Origin: Paulinella micropora
Lineage: Eukaryota; Cercozoa; Imbricatea; Euglyphida; Paulinellidae
Direction of reading: 5' to 3'
DNA length: 64,000 nt
Assembly (NCBI GenBank): GCA_019918135.1
Contig: WBZZ01003826.1
Location: 47,671-111,670 of the forward strand
Part shown: in pieces, positions 9,067 through 17,870 of the stretch
Layout: each line of letters starts with the position of its first letter
Numbering within the stretch: position 1 is the stretch's first letter
Made by a program: the position numbers and the translations under genes
Notes under the pieces: generated by a model
Databases searched by the model: none
What the model was told of the DNA's origin: nothing
What the model saw: the letters and a program-made list of their open reading frames with translations, nothing else

Positions 9067-10463
9067 CACAACCTGTCTGACCACAAGACCAAAAGGGTTT
9101 TGAACGTCCTGATTTTTACCAGCGCGGTCTCGGTAGGGGCAGACGTGCAGCTGCCATGGCACCTGCTGTTGGTGGACGCCTCCTCGCGCAACGGCTGCGG
9201 CCCGCGCCAGCTCATGCAGATGATGGGTCGCTTCCGCAAAATGCAAGTTGAGCGGGTCGACGTGCTGTACCCGCCCAAGCCCACCAAGGCCGACGTCAGC
9301 TACACACTTTGCCACCGCCTCGAAAAGGCCAGACGGGACCTGCGCGAACGCGAGACCGATATTCAGCAGTACCAAGGCATGATCAGGTTCCAGGAGACGT
9401 TTGACGAGGACGGGACCATGCTCCTTTCGCCCGACTGGTTCACGGAGCTGCACATTTACGCACGGGCCGAGAAGCTGGCGCAGTTTGAGGAGGAGTTCAA
9501 GCGGCAGGCCGGCCGCCACCAGTTCCAGCTGATCATGGAAGAGGAGAAAGGACAGGAGTACAAGGAACTGGCCAAGACTGAACGGGAGAACCTTTTAAAG
9601 GACGCCTTTGACGTGTTAAAGGACTGCCCGCCCGAGGAGCTGCATCAGCGCCTCAAGGACCTCAAGGAAAAGACCGACGCCAACGAGGCTTCGGCCTATG
9701 AGAAAATCCAGCTTGCTTCGCTCCATACCCTCAAGCTGTTCAGCGGCCGCGAGAAGCAGCGGGCCCTGACGTACGATGAGTTCAAGACTGTCCATGAGAA
9801 CACGCGCCCCGTGTACAACATCGCGGCCGTGTTAAAGAAGGGCCTGCTACATGAAGAGATCTTGATGCAACAGAGAAACAAGCTACGGGAGAGACAATAC
9901 ATCAACACCGCTGACACCCCTCTGTGGCACATGGCTGCTTTGAAGACGGTGCAGGCATTCGAGGTGCTTGGAATCCAGAACGCGGGGCTGAGCGCGGACG
10001 GGACATCCACGGTCTCTTTTACCAAGAAGGACGTGGTTGCCAACAGGGCAAAAATCATCGAACTGACCAACGCAGCGGTCAGAGCGGGTGGATCAAAGAT
10101 ACGATCATATACTACTTCAGGGAAATTAGCCGCTGATCCCGCCCATGCTCCTCTCAAGGGACTGCGTCATGCGATACAAAGCAACTTTGGATCGACCATC
10201 AAAGCAAGAGAATGAAAGAGAGAACCGAAGGCCGTGACAATAGAGATATGTATATCATCGAGCAGGACAAGGACCTTGTGAACCTCGCTATGTTGTCCAA
10301 TGCATACGAGGGTGGACACAGCGACAATATTCCGCCAGCAGCCTTTACAACGGATTTAGACGCTGTGGTTGATCATCCTTCCGAGAAACGCAAGATCGAC
10401 GAGGACAACATTGATGGTCAGAAGAAGCTTAAGTTCACGAATAACGGCCTGCAGGCGGTTTAA
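9067..10463 (+). pseudogene. Partial copy of primase-helicase 3' region (copy 1)
   Basis: The translation from about 9103 aligns with residues from about 625 of the primase-helicase to its C-terminus: helicase motif V (LIFTSAVSVGAD), motif VI (QMMGRFRK) and the long charged tail. Primase, zinc region and Walker motifs are missing. A frameshift at about 10205-10215 splits the frame; the last 83 codons continue in another frame to TAA at 10463 and end KLKFTNNGLQAV. Identity to the parent is clearly below 100 percent, so this is an old duplicate or a fragment of a paralogue. It begins where the tandem hairpins end. Confidence 0.8.
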
Positions 10464-10520
10464 ATCCCTTTTTGTCATTAAAGTTTTTTTTCTTTTTTCT
10501 CGAAAAAGACTTTTTTTTTT

Positions 10521-10571
10521 GGGGCCAGATCCCGCACCTCTCCCCCTGAAATCACTGGGGGATCTGGCCCC
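10521..10571. repeat. Hairpin, family B (GGGGCCAGATC arms)
   Basis: An 11-bp perfect inverted repeat (10521-10531 with 10561-10571) encloses CTCCCCCTGAAAT. It lies about 55 bp after the stop of tail copy 1, behind a T-rich stretch. The core is shared with the hairpins at 10739, 11018, 11230 and 11669, but the arms differ. Confidence 0.75.
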
Positions 10572-10738
10572 GTTAATTTCATATGCCTTCGCTGGTATTA
10601 ACACACAGGGGAGAGAAGGGCAATAAAAATACCCCAACGGGTGTTTTCCTTTTTTTTGGGGGGGGGTATCTTTTTTCCTTTCATTCGACAGAGAAAAAGA
10701 ACATGGATCGACGATATCGAACGGACTATGCCATCCCT

Positions 10739-10787
10739 GGGGCCGGATCCCCCATAATTTCAGGGGGAGTGGGGGGGATCTGGCCCC
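10739..10787. repeat. Hairpin, family B (GGGGCCGGATCC arms)
   Basis: About 12-bp arms with one mismatch enclose CCCATAATTTCAGGGGGAG, the same core as its neighbours read on the other strand. Confidence 0.75.
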
Positions 10788-10854
10788 AAAAAAAAGAGAA
10801 GTTTAAAAAGAAAAAAAGTGTGTGTGCGCTTTGCCTAGGCATCAAAATGATTAT

Positions 10855-11010
10855 CGGACTGCGTCAGGCGATACAAAGCAACTTTGGATCGACCGCCACC
10901 TGACCTACGAGCTCTTTATGCTGGCGCACAAGCACAAGAGGGTCGTGTTTAACCTGGCCATGGTCCTGAAGCGAGGTCTGGACCACGACGTTGTGTTAGC
11001 TCCCCTTCAG
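10855..11010 (+). pseudogene. Short fragments of primase-helicase tail (copy 2)
   Basis: Two pieces are fused: about 10855-10895 matches the part reading LRQAIQSNFGST near the C-terminus, and about 10896-11005 matches an upstream part (HLTYELFMLAHKHKR, then VVLAPL). The order is swapped relative to the parent gene, so this is a rearranged scrap. It stops abruptly at the next hairpin. Confidence 0.75.
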
Positions 11011-11017
11011 CATGCGT

Positions 11018-11068
11018 GGCGCGCGTTCCCCCCCATAATTTCAGGGGGAGGTGGGGGAACGCGCGCGC
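11018..11068. repeat. Hairpin, family B (GCGCGCGTTCCCC arms)
   Basis: GC-alternating arms pair across the CCCATAATTTCAGGGGGAGG core. It sits directly at the end of a coding fragment that is interrupted after VVLAPL. A 16-17 G run follows. Confidence 0.75.
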
Positions 11069-11092
11069 GGGGGGGGGGGGGGGGGGGTTGAG

Positions 11093-11229
11093 CGCCAGGC
11101 GATACAAAATAACTTTGGTTCGACCATCAAGGGCAGGCGAACAAAGAGAAATGAAGACCGTGACCAGGTAGAGATGTATGTCATCGAACATAACAAAGAC
11201 CTCGTTAAACTCGCTATGATAACCAATGC
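11093..11229 (+). pseudogene. Fragment of primase-helicase tail (copy 3)
   Basis: Encodes RQAIQNNFGSTIKG through VEMYVIEHNKDLVKLAM, equivalent to about residues 1000-1045 of the parent, then breaks at the hairpin at 11230 exactly where other copies read SNAYE. Confidence 0.75.
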
Positions 11230-11283
11230 GTGGCACGCATTCCCCCCATAATTTCAGGGGGAGGTGGGGGAACGCGTGCCACC
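11230..11283. repeat. Hairpin, family B (TGGCACGCATTCCCC arms)
   Basis: 15-bp arms (11231-11245 with 11267-11281) with one mismatch surround the same core. A half-copy of this element recurs at about 12491-12530. Confidence 0.75.
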
Positions 11284-11299
11284 AAAAAGAAAAAAAGTG

Positions 11300-11480
11300 T
11301 GCGTGGGGGCTGAGCGCGGACGGGACATCCCACAGTCTCTTTTACCAAGAAGGACGCTCAGGTTTACCAACAATGGTTTGAAGGCCGTCAACATTTCTCA
11401 TTAAAAGTTTTTTTTGTGTTTGTCTCTCCTTTTACTCTCGAAGGGAGGGGGGGGGGAAGGGAAACAAAAAAAATGGGTCG
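11300..11480 (+). pseudogene. Scraps of primase-helicase tail and 3' flank
   Basis: About 11308-11355 matches the GLSADGTS...FTKKD stretch of copy 1, with indels. It is followed by a copy of the gene's 3' end (about 11360-11415, ending CATTAAAAGTTTTTTTTG). Confidence 0.6.
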
Positions 11481-11622
11481 CCATGCCCCTCCCTCCATGT
11501 AATTTATAGGCCACCCTGACCCATGAACAAAAAAGATTCATATTAAAAAAAAATGAACTCTCTTTATGTTTTCTTTTCTACACAAAAGACGCTTGTAAAC
11601 ATGAACAAAGGGGGGAGAAGAA

Positions 11623-11670
11623 ATTTTCAAAGAGACTGATATTTATGAAAATATCAGTCTCTTTGAAAAT
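11623..11670. repeat. Perfect 22-bp inverted repeat
   Basis: 11623-11644 and 11649-11670 pair perfectly around a 4-bp loop. The element abuts the family B hairpin at 11669. Confidence 0.85.
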
Positions 11671-11720
11671 GGGCCAATTTGGCCAATGATTTCAGGGGGG
11701 AGGTGGCCAAGTTGGCCCAT
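11669..11720. repeat. Hairpin, family B (ATGGGCCAATTTGGCCA arms)
   Basis: 17-bp arms (11669-11685 with 11704-11720) with one mismatch surround ATGATTTCAGGGGGGAGG. Confidence 0.75.
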
Positions 11721-11763
11721 CCCCCGGAAAAAAGTGCTAAAAAAAACTAACCCCCCCCCCCCC

Positions 11764-12206
11764 ATGCGCTGGAGAGGGAGGACCGCGACGCCAGGATCAT
11801 CGAACTGACCGATGCAGCATCCAGAGCAGGCGGGAAGAGAATACGATCGTTCACCACTTCAGGAAAATTGGCCGCAGACCCCGTGCATGTCCCTCTCAAA
11901 GGACTGCGCCAGGCGATACAAAGCAACTTTGTATCGACCATTAAGGGTAAGCGAACAAAAAGAAATGAAGGCCGTGACCAGGTAGAGATGTATGTCATCG
12001 AGCAGGACAAGGACCTTGTGAACCTCGCTATGTTGTCCAATGCATACGAGGGTGGAAACAGCGACAATATTCCGCCAGCAGCCTTTACAACGGATTTAGA
12101 CGCTGTGGTTGAGCCTTCTTCCAAAAAGCGCAGGGTCACCGAGGGAGCCGACCACAACGGTCAAAAGAAACTTAAGTTTACGAACCATGGATTGGGAGTC
12201 GTTTAA
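11764..12206 (+). pseudogene. Fragment of primase-helicase tail (copy 4)
   Basis: Open frame matching the last about 145 residues of copy 1: RIIELTDAASRAGGKRIRS, LKGLRQAIQSNF, EQDKDLVNLAMLSNAYEGG and a KKLKFTNHGLGVV end before TAA at 12206. It starts abruptly after a C-run and has no start codon of its own. After the stop come the same CATTAAAAGTTTTTTTT and a hairpin (12237-12287). Confidence 0.8.
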
Positions 12207-12236
12207 ATCCTTCTTTTTTCATTAAAAGTTTTTTTT

Positions 12237-12287
12237 GGGGGCCGATTTGACCCATGAATACAGGTGGAAAGTGGCCAAACCGGCCCC
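12237..12287. repeat. Hairpin after tail copy 4
   Basis: GGGGCCGATTTGACC (12237-12251) pairs imperfectly with 12273-12287. The left arm also resembles the arm of the 66-bp tandem hairpins, linking the two families. Confidence 0.6.
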
Positions 12288-12294
12288 AAAAACG

Positions 12295-12445
12295 CAAAGA
12301 TCGCGAGGATGTCGACCAGATTGCGAATGTTATCGTGGCAGGAAGCAACACAATCGAAATCGATACGATAATCGAACCCCCTCTCAAGAAGAGCAAGACC
12401 AACGATGACCAAATTCACCAATCGTGGCCTGGGGGCCGTTTCTTA
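12295..12445 (+). pseudogene. Diverged last-exon-like scrap of primase-helicase tail (copy 5)
   Basis: Translation DREDVDQIANVIVAG then IIEPPLKKSKTNDDQ resembles the acidic-basic extreme C-terminus of the other copies (VVEPSSKKRR...). It is short and diverged; assignment rests on position and pattern. Confidence 0.45.
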
Positions 12446-13111
12446 AAAAACCCCCAAGCATCTATTCTCCCAAAAAAAAGATGATGGTAGCGTGGCACGC
12501 ATTCCCCCCCCCCCCCTAATTTCAGGGGGCCCCACTGAATTTCGGTTCACGCAAAGAGGTTTAATAAAAAAAGACTCGATCAAACTTGCGGGAGGCGCAG
12601 GAGTGGCAGGAGGAGGAGGAGACTGTTGCTGGTGCTGTATCGCCAGTTTCTTTTCCCAGTACCTCTGCATATAAATTGCCCGCTTTTCAGGATGGTTGTC
12701 CATGTATCGTTTGGTCCGGCGAGCTCGCCCGGCCCTAGCTCGCGCCTCGTCCAGGCGCGGGGATATCTTGGTTGTGCGTAGCCCCGCTTTTTCGAAGGCT
12801 TTTAGCATTTTTCGGCGCCTGTATCCTCCTCCGCCAAAATGCAGGCCCTTAAACGGACATTTTTGATAAAGGGTCCATTCTTCCGACAGTTCATTTGCGC
12901 GCGCGTGGCAGGTGCTGCTCTGACACTTTGAATCCGAGAGGTGTTTCCTAGTAAGAAGGCCAGCATCGCAGAAACGAACCAGCCAGGACGGGCGTGTGCC
13001 GGCGGGTAAGTGTCTAAGTTTCCGACGACATTTTTTGTAGGACTCAAAGTGGTCATGTACAGGGGCGTCCGCTGCCACCGGAACACACCCGCAATTTTTT
13101 GCCTCCGCCAT
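12443..13111 (-). CDS. Cys-rich protein of unknown function
   Basis: I do not recognise this protein. From the ATG at 13111 it runs about 222 codons: a Cys/His-containing N-terminal half (CGCVP, HDHFESYKKC, FCDAGLLTRKHL, SKCQSSTCH, CPFKGLHFGGGG), a basic middle (ARARAGRARRTKRYMDNHPEKRAIYMQRYWEKK) and a Gln/Pro-rich end. The Cys spacing could bind zinc, and the FCDAGLLTRKHLSDSKC part looks ring-finger-like at best. A longer frame starts at a TTG (13189) inside an inverted repeat and is less likely. The 3' end overlaps a half hairpin and may be displaced. Confidence 0.5.
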   Translation of the reverse strand: MAEAKNCGCVPVAADAPVHDHFESYKKCRRKLRHLPAGTRPSWLVRFCDAGLLTRKHLSDSKCQSSTCHARANELSEEWTLYQKCPFKGLHFGGGGYRRRKMLKAFEKAGLRTTKISPRLDEARARAGRARRTKRYMDNHPEKRAIYMQRYWEKKLAIQHQQQSPPPPATPAPPASLIESFFIKPLCVNRNSVGPPEIRGGGGMRATLPSSFFWENRCLGVF

Positions 13112-13169
13112 ACTTTCTGCACTATGATCCACAAGAAAAAAAAAAACCAGCATCATTCCGAAGGGGGGT

Positions 13170-13516
13170 GTGTGTCTCGGGAAGCTCAAAATTAAAAGAC
13201 TTTAGAAGGCTGAGACGTGAGACACGGTCCGGGGGGTGAGGCAATATATAAAATGGGCAATGTGCAAAATGCGTTAACGTTAAACCTTGCAACTATGCAT
13301 TTGAAGCATTCCAAGGGGTCGGAAGAGGTCTCCCCCCTCAGTGGTTATTCTTTAGACACTTTAGACATGTTTTTTTTAATGACAATTGGTAAAGGATTGA
13401 TTAAAGTAGTAGAGATTGCACATTGCACATTGCACATTGCACATTCTGGGGTCCGGACCGGGACCCTGGCTCATGTCTCAGGCGATTAAAGTCTTTTAAT
13501 TTTGAGTTTCTTGAGA
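13170..13516. mobile_element. Foldback/MITE-like element with 65-bp inverted ends
   Basis: The left end (about 13171-13236) matches the reverse complement of about 13449-13516 with scattered differences, including a shared AAAATTAAAAGACTTTA block. The 210-bp interior has a (GCACATT)4 microrepeat at about 13418-13446 and no gene. No transposase is present. Confidence 0.7.
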
Positions 13517-13550
13517 CAAGAGGCGGTCTTTCTCAAAGTAAACATTGGTC

Positions 13551-14180
13551 TTAACCGGCATCCCTCCCATCACCCTCTGTGTATTGGGGTGGCGCCGTGA
13601 ATGCGGGCAGAGAGGCAGTACTTCTCATGGCTTCTACTGCCTGCCTTGCGCTTTTGCGTGCCTCAGCCGCGAAGAACAGTTTGTCGTCGTCGTCCATCTC
13701 GATGCCGAGGAGCTCGAGCACGCCCTTGTATGCACCGGGATGCGATGCATATTCGGTGATCGCCAATGTCTTGCGCGCGCCGATCTCCGCGATCTTCTGT
13801 TCGATGAGCTCGAGTTCGACGCGACGCTTCTTCTTGGTAGGCTGCTCGACCACCACCCTCTCGCCTGGTATCAGGGCCAGCACCTGGAGCAATTTGTCGA
13901 AGGGTAGGCAGTCGACCGGTCTGCCTTGCCGACCATCGACTCTCGCGAATGCGATCCTCTTGAGCGAATCCTGCTTTCGGACTTGGGGCTTAAGTCTGGT
14001 ATAAATAGCCCATGCATCTTTGGTAGAACACCCCTTGAAGGAGGCTATCGCGTCGGTGACGGAGAAAAAGCCGTCTTGTTGTCTCACTGACTCTCCAAAG
14101 TCAGCCTCTTGTAGTCTCATGAGCATCGGGTTGGCCGCGATGGCCTCGTTGGTGCATTCGCCTTCAAACACGTCCATCAT
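13551..14180 (-). CDS. MSV199/KilA-N-like domain protein
   Basis: A 209-residue protein from the ATG-ATG at 14175-14180. Residues about 25-110 (FFSVTDAIASFKGCSTKDAWAIYTRL, IAFARVDGRQGRPVDCLPFDKLLQVLALIPGERV) match the MSV199-type DNA-binding domain common in large DNA viruses. A basic and helical region follows (KKKRRVELELIEQKIAEIG). The same N-terminal domain occurs in the gene at 14859, so the two are paralogues. This one lacks the nuclease part. A role in DNA binding is family knowledge; the target is unknown. Confidence 0.75.
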   Translation of the reverse strand: MMDVFEGECTNEAIAANPMLMRLQEADFGESVRQQDGFFSVTDAIASFKGCSTKDAWAIYTRLKPQVRKQDSLKRIAFARVDGRQGRPVDCLPFDKLLQVLALIPGERVVVEQPTKKKRRVELELIEQKIAEIGARKTLAITEYASHPGAYKGVLELLGIEMDDDDKLFFAAEARKSARQAVEAMRSTASLPAFTAPPQYTEGDGRDAG

Positions 14181-14330
14181 GCTTGCTTGGTCGATTTGTG
14201 AGCAAAAAAAGAAATGACAAAGGCTGTTACGGGGTAGGAGTGGTTCAGGCACGTTTTGCCTTTTTTTTTCGAAAAATCTCGATATTCGAAACAACTCGGC
14301 CGGGCCAGACCATCCATTTCATAAGCCGGC

Positions 14331-14592
14331 TTTTGCGTCAAATTACAGGGAAAAGCTGTAGTTGCAGTGGCGCAACTACAGCCTTTCTCCCGCGTCCGGT
14401 GGCTGCACGGGAAAACGGCAGCCGTTACGCATCTTTTCAAAAAAAAAGTAACGGTCGGCGCCTTTGCGTCAAATTACCGGGAAAAGCTGTAGTTGCAGTG
14501 GCGCAACTACAGCCTTTCTCCCGCGTCCGGTGGCTCCCCGGGAAAACGGCTAGCCGTTACGCATCTTTTCAAACAAAAGTAACGGTCGGCAT
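14331..14592. repeat. Two tandem 130-bp units with hairpin
   Basis: About 14331-14460 and 14463-14592 are near-identical. Each carries CTGTAGTTG...CAACTACAG (hairpin) and ends with the AACGG...CCGTTAC palindrome family seen again at 16-17.8 kb. No gene is seen in 14230-14858. Confidence 0.8.
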
Positions 14593-14858
14593 CATGCTTG
14601 CCAAATTTGCCGGTCTTGCGTGAAACTTGAACCAGCTGCGGTTATGGTAGGACACGTGCTACTGCAAAGAGGAATTCCGTTCCTGCCAGGCCACTTTCAG
14701 CTGTATCGCTGCCTCTTTCGCCAGTTTCGGCTCGAATCGGTGCCGGTTTCGCGCGTATCACTGGCGAAGAGTAACGGTTCCGGGAGCCGTTACTCATTTT
14801 TCAAAAAGAGTTGCGTTTCTATTGCAACCTTCCTCTGCCATAATCGGACTAATCGGCA

Positions 14859-16148
14859 ATGGCAGAAGTACCTGTGGGTAACGACCAGAAACTCCTGGCC
14901 ACTGGTGCAACACACGGGTTGATGGTGAACCCGGCAGAAATCAGGCGCCACCGGGACGGCTTTTACTGCGTCACTGACGCGATTGCAGCATTTAAAGGAT
15001 GCAATGAAAAGGACGCGAGTGTAACATACATGCGAATCCGGCCGCTGTTAGCAATGATTGAACTCCAACTGGAAATAAAGAGAATTGCATTTGTGCGCTC
15101 AAATGGCAGGAGAGGCAGCCCCGTCGACTGCCTTCCCTTCGGCAAGCTACCGATTGTGCTGGCAATGATCCCAGGAGAGCGCGCGAAGAAGATCGGGAGA
15201 GAGTACCCCGCTCTCAGAACACTCAAAAGAACCCTGCTGAGAGATGCAAACGCAAAGAAAAAGATAAAAAAGCAAGCACGGAAGGAATGTCAAGATTGTC
15301 CAGCCGATGCGAAGAAGACCGCGTCTTTTGCAGATGAGAATGGTCTCTGTAACAGGCTCTGCGTGGAGCATGCCAAGGCTAAGGGCAGTCACCAGACAAA
15401 GAACCCATGTATTGACTGTCCCGAGGACGACAAGATCTCAGCAGGCTACAGGGACGAGAACTGTGAAAGGAGACTGTGTGCTCGCCATGCATTCCTGCGC
15501 GGGTTGATCCCGAGGCCCAAACCAGGAGCGTCCATCGTGGCCTGTGAAGTCTGGGACAGACTCGAACAGCAAGGCTGGCAGATCCAGCACGTGCATTTTT
15601 CAAACGGCACGAAGGACACGACTGGAAGAGAGTTCAAGGTGCCCGGACCGCGCAGGTACAGACTCGACGGCTACGACAAGGGGCTCAACGCAGGTTTCGA
15701 ATTCCTGGGCAACGCATGGCACGGCTACCCACCCGAGCACTCGAAACACAACGAGAAATCGCCAACGCTCAAGCGGCTCAACAGCGTGCTGTACAAGGAA
15801 ACGATGCTGCGCCTCGCTTCCATCCACGATTCGATGCCGGCCGGATTCACGATGTACTATGTATGGGAGCACGAATTTCAAGAGATCCGGCACAAGCCGC
15901 TGGCGGATGTCACTACAGTATTAAACGAGTTTACTAATTTAAAAAAAAGCTTTTGTGGTCAAAAATTTCACGGGTCCACCGAAACAGCCGTTACTTTTCT
16001 TGTTCGAAAAAAGTTCCCGGGAAAACGGCTAGCCGTTACTTATTTTTCAAAAAAAAGTAACGGTTTTTCACCTTCCCAACCCCATTACTTTTTTTCTTAT
16101 TATATGTTACATGTTATATGTCAGAAATATCTAACATATAACATGTAA
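14859..16148 (+). CDS. MSV199 domain + EsV-1-7-like repeats + VSR-like endonuclease, 3' end disrupted
   Basis: ATG start. Residues about 30-100: MSV199-type DNA-binding domain (FYCVTDAIAAFKGCNEKDA, LPFGKLPIVLAMIPGERA). About 140-215: two Cys/His repeats (CQDCPADAKKTASF...CVEHA and CIDCPEDDKISAGY...CARHA) resembling EsV-1-7 repeats, but with CxxC rather than the usual wider first spacing. About 270-340: RLDGYDKGLNAGFEFLGNAWHG, the pattern of VSR-like PD-(D/E)XK endonucleases found in giant-virus selfish genes. From about residue 363 (base 15945) the frame enters the AACGG/CCGTTAC repeats, so the native C-terminus is lost or replaced. A mobile endonuclease-type gene is inferred. Confidence 0.75.
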   Translation: MAEVPVGNDQKLLATGATHGLMVNPAEIRRHRDGFYCVTDAIAAFKGCNEKDASVTYMRIRPLLAMIELQLEIKRIAFVRSNGRRGSPVDCLPFGKLPIVLAMIPGERAKKIGREYPALRTLKRTLLRDANAKKKIKKQARKECQDCPADAKKTASFADENGLCNRLCVEHAKAKGSHQTKNPCIDCPEDDKISAGYRDENCERRLCARHAFLRGLIPRPKPGASIVACEVWDRLEQQGWQIQHVHFSNGTKDTTGREFKVPGPRRYRLDGYDKGLNAGFEFLGNAWHGYPPEHSKHNEKSPTLKRLNSVLYKETMLRLASIHDSMPAGFTMYYVWEHEFQEIRHKPLADVTTVLNEFTNLKKSFCGQKFHGSTETAVTFLVRKKFPGKRLAVTYFSKKSNGFSPSQPHYFFSYYMLHVICQKYLTYNM

Positions 16149-16197
16149 CATATAATAAGAAAAAAAGTAATGGGGTTGGGGAGGTGAAAAACCGTTA
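16061..16197. repeat. Near-perfect ~135-bp palindrome, copy 1
   Basis: Arms of about 65 bp read GTAACGGTTTTTCACC inward through TTATATGTTACATG to an imperfect centre (about 16118-16134). Two further copies lie at about 17190 and 17428, with the centre in the opposite orientation. Confidence 0.9.
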
Positions 16198-16204
16198 CTC
16201 GTCT

Positions 16205-17115
16205 TTTTCAAAAATGGAGTTGCTTCCTCTGCTTTAATATCTCCTTCTCCTTCTTGTCCTTCTTCTTCCTTTTCACCCTTTCCACTCTCCTCCTCCTCTT
16301 CTCTCTTCCATTTCAGTACCCTTTCCAATCTCCTCATCTTCCCTTCATCCCCTATCTCGACAGCTATGCATCTCTTCTTTCTCCTCTCCTCTCCCCCCCC
16401 CCTGCTTCCTCTGCTTTAATATCTCCTTCTCCTTCTTGTCCTTCTTCTTCCTTTTCACCCTTTCCATTCTCATCCTCCTCTTCTCTCTTCCATTTCACCC
16501 CTTTCCAATCTCCTCATCTTCCCCTTCATCCCTTATCTCGACAGCTATGAGTCTCTTCTTTCTCCTCTCCTCCTCCCCCCCCCCCTCTCCCCCTGCTTCC
16601 TCTGCTTTAGTATCTCCTTCTCCTTCTTATCCTTCTTCCTTTTCAACCTTTCCACTCTCCTCATCCTCTTCTCTCTTCCATTTCACCCCTTTCCAATCTC
16701 CTCATCTTCCCCTTCATCCCCTATCTCGACAGCTATGCATCTCTTCTTTTCTCCTCTCCTGTCCTCCCCTCTCCCCCTGCTTCCTCTGCTTTAGTATCTC
16801 CTTCTCATTCTTGTCCTTCTTCTTCCTTTTCAACCTTTCCACTCTCCTCCTCCTCTTCTCTCTTCCATTTCACCCCTTTCCAATCTCCTCATCTTCCCCT
16901 TCATCCCCTATCTCGACAGCTATGCTTCTCTTCTTTTCTCTTCTCCTATCCTCCCCTCTCCCCCTGCTTCCTCTTCTTTAGTATCTCCTTCTCCTTCTTG
17001 TCCTTCTTCTTCCTTTTCACCCTTTCCACTCTCCTCCTGCTCTTCTCTCTTCCATTTCACCCCTTCTTTCTCCTCTCATCCTCCCCCCTGCTTCCTCTTC
17101 TTTATCTTCTTCTAA
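16205..17115. repeat. CT-rich minisatellite, ~180-bp unit, five copies
   Basis: The unit begins near GCTTCCTCTGCTTTA and includes CATTTCACCCCTTTCC and CTATCTCGACAGCTATG. Copies vary by small indels. Apparent long Ser/Pro/Leu frames are repeat translations. No gene is seen. Confidence 0.9.
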
Positions 17116-17189
17116 GATGCGTAACTGCTACCGTTTTCCGGGAAACTTTTTCGAAAAAAAAGTAACGGCTAGCCGTTACGCAATTTTTG

Positions 17190-17345
17190 AAAAACCAGTA
17201 ACGGTTTTTCACCTCCCCGACCCCATTACTTTTTTTCTTATTATATGTTACATGTTATATGTTAGATATTTCTGACATATAACATGTAACATATAATAAG
17301 AAAAAAAGTAATGGGGTTGGGAAGGTGAAAAACCGTTACTTTTTT
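17190..17345. repeat. Near-perfect palindrome, copy 2
   Basis: Same ~140-bp inverted repeat as at 16061, flanked by GTAACGG motifs. An 18-bp perfect palindrome GTAACGGCTAGCCGTTAC precedes it at 17162-17179. Confidence 0.9.
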
Positions 17346-17424
17346 TTTTAAAAAGTAACGGTCAGCCGTTACTCAAATTTTTGAAAAAAAAGTAACGGCT
17401 AGCAGTTACGCAATTTTTGAAAAA

Positions 17425-17570
17425 CCAGTAACGGTTTTTCACCTCCCCGACCCCATTACTTTTTTTCTTATTATATGTTACATATTATATGTTAGATATT
17501 TCTGACATATAACATGTAACATATAATAAGAAAAAAAGTAATGGGGTTGGGAAGGTGAAAAACCGTTACT
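17425..17570. repeat. Near-perfect palindrome, copy 3
   Basis: Third copy, differing at a few arm positions from copy 2 and in direct orientation with it. Confidence 0.9.
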
Positions 17571-17579
17571 TTTTTTCAA

Positions 17580-17870
17580 AAAAAAGTAACAGTCAGCCGT
17601 TACTCAAATTTTTAAAAAATTGAGTAACGGCTCCTGGAACCGTTACTCATTTTTCGAAAAAGATTCCCGCGAAAAAGGTTCCTGTGAAAACGTAACCATT
17701 ACTCAATTTTGAAAAAGATTCCCGCGAAAAAGGTTCCCGTGAAAACGTAGCCGTTACTCAATTTTCGAAAAAGATTCCCGCGAAAAAGGTTCCCGGGAAA
17801 CCGTAACCGTTACTCATCTTTTCAAAAAAGTAACGGCTCCTGCTGTTTTGGGTAACGGGAGGGTCCACTT
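17580..17870. repeat. Short repeats with CCGTTACTCA and TTCCCGCGAAAAAGG
   Basis: About four 50-70-bp units of ACCGTTACTCATTTTTCGAAAAA with TTCCCGCGAAAAAGGTTCCC. No coding signal. Confidence 0.8.

Noticed and set aside
8574-9103. Frames over the tandem hairpins
   Set aside because: They repeat with the 66-bp unit and read the same peptide in shifted frames.
16254-16981. Long Ser/Pro/Leu frames
   Set aside because: Translations of the CT-rich minisatellite with no start context or natural composition.
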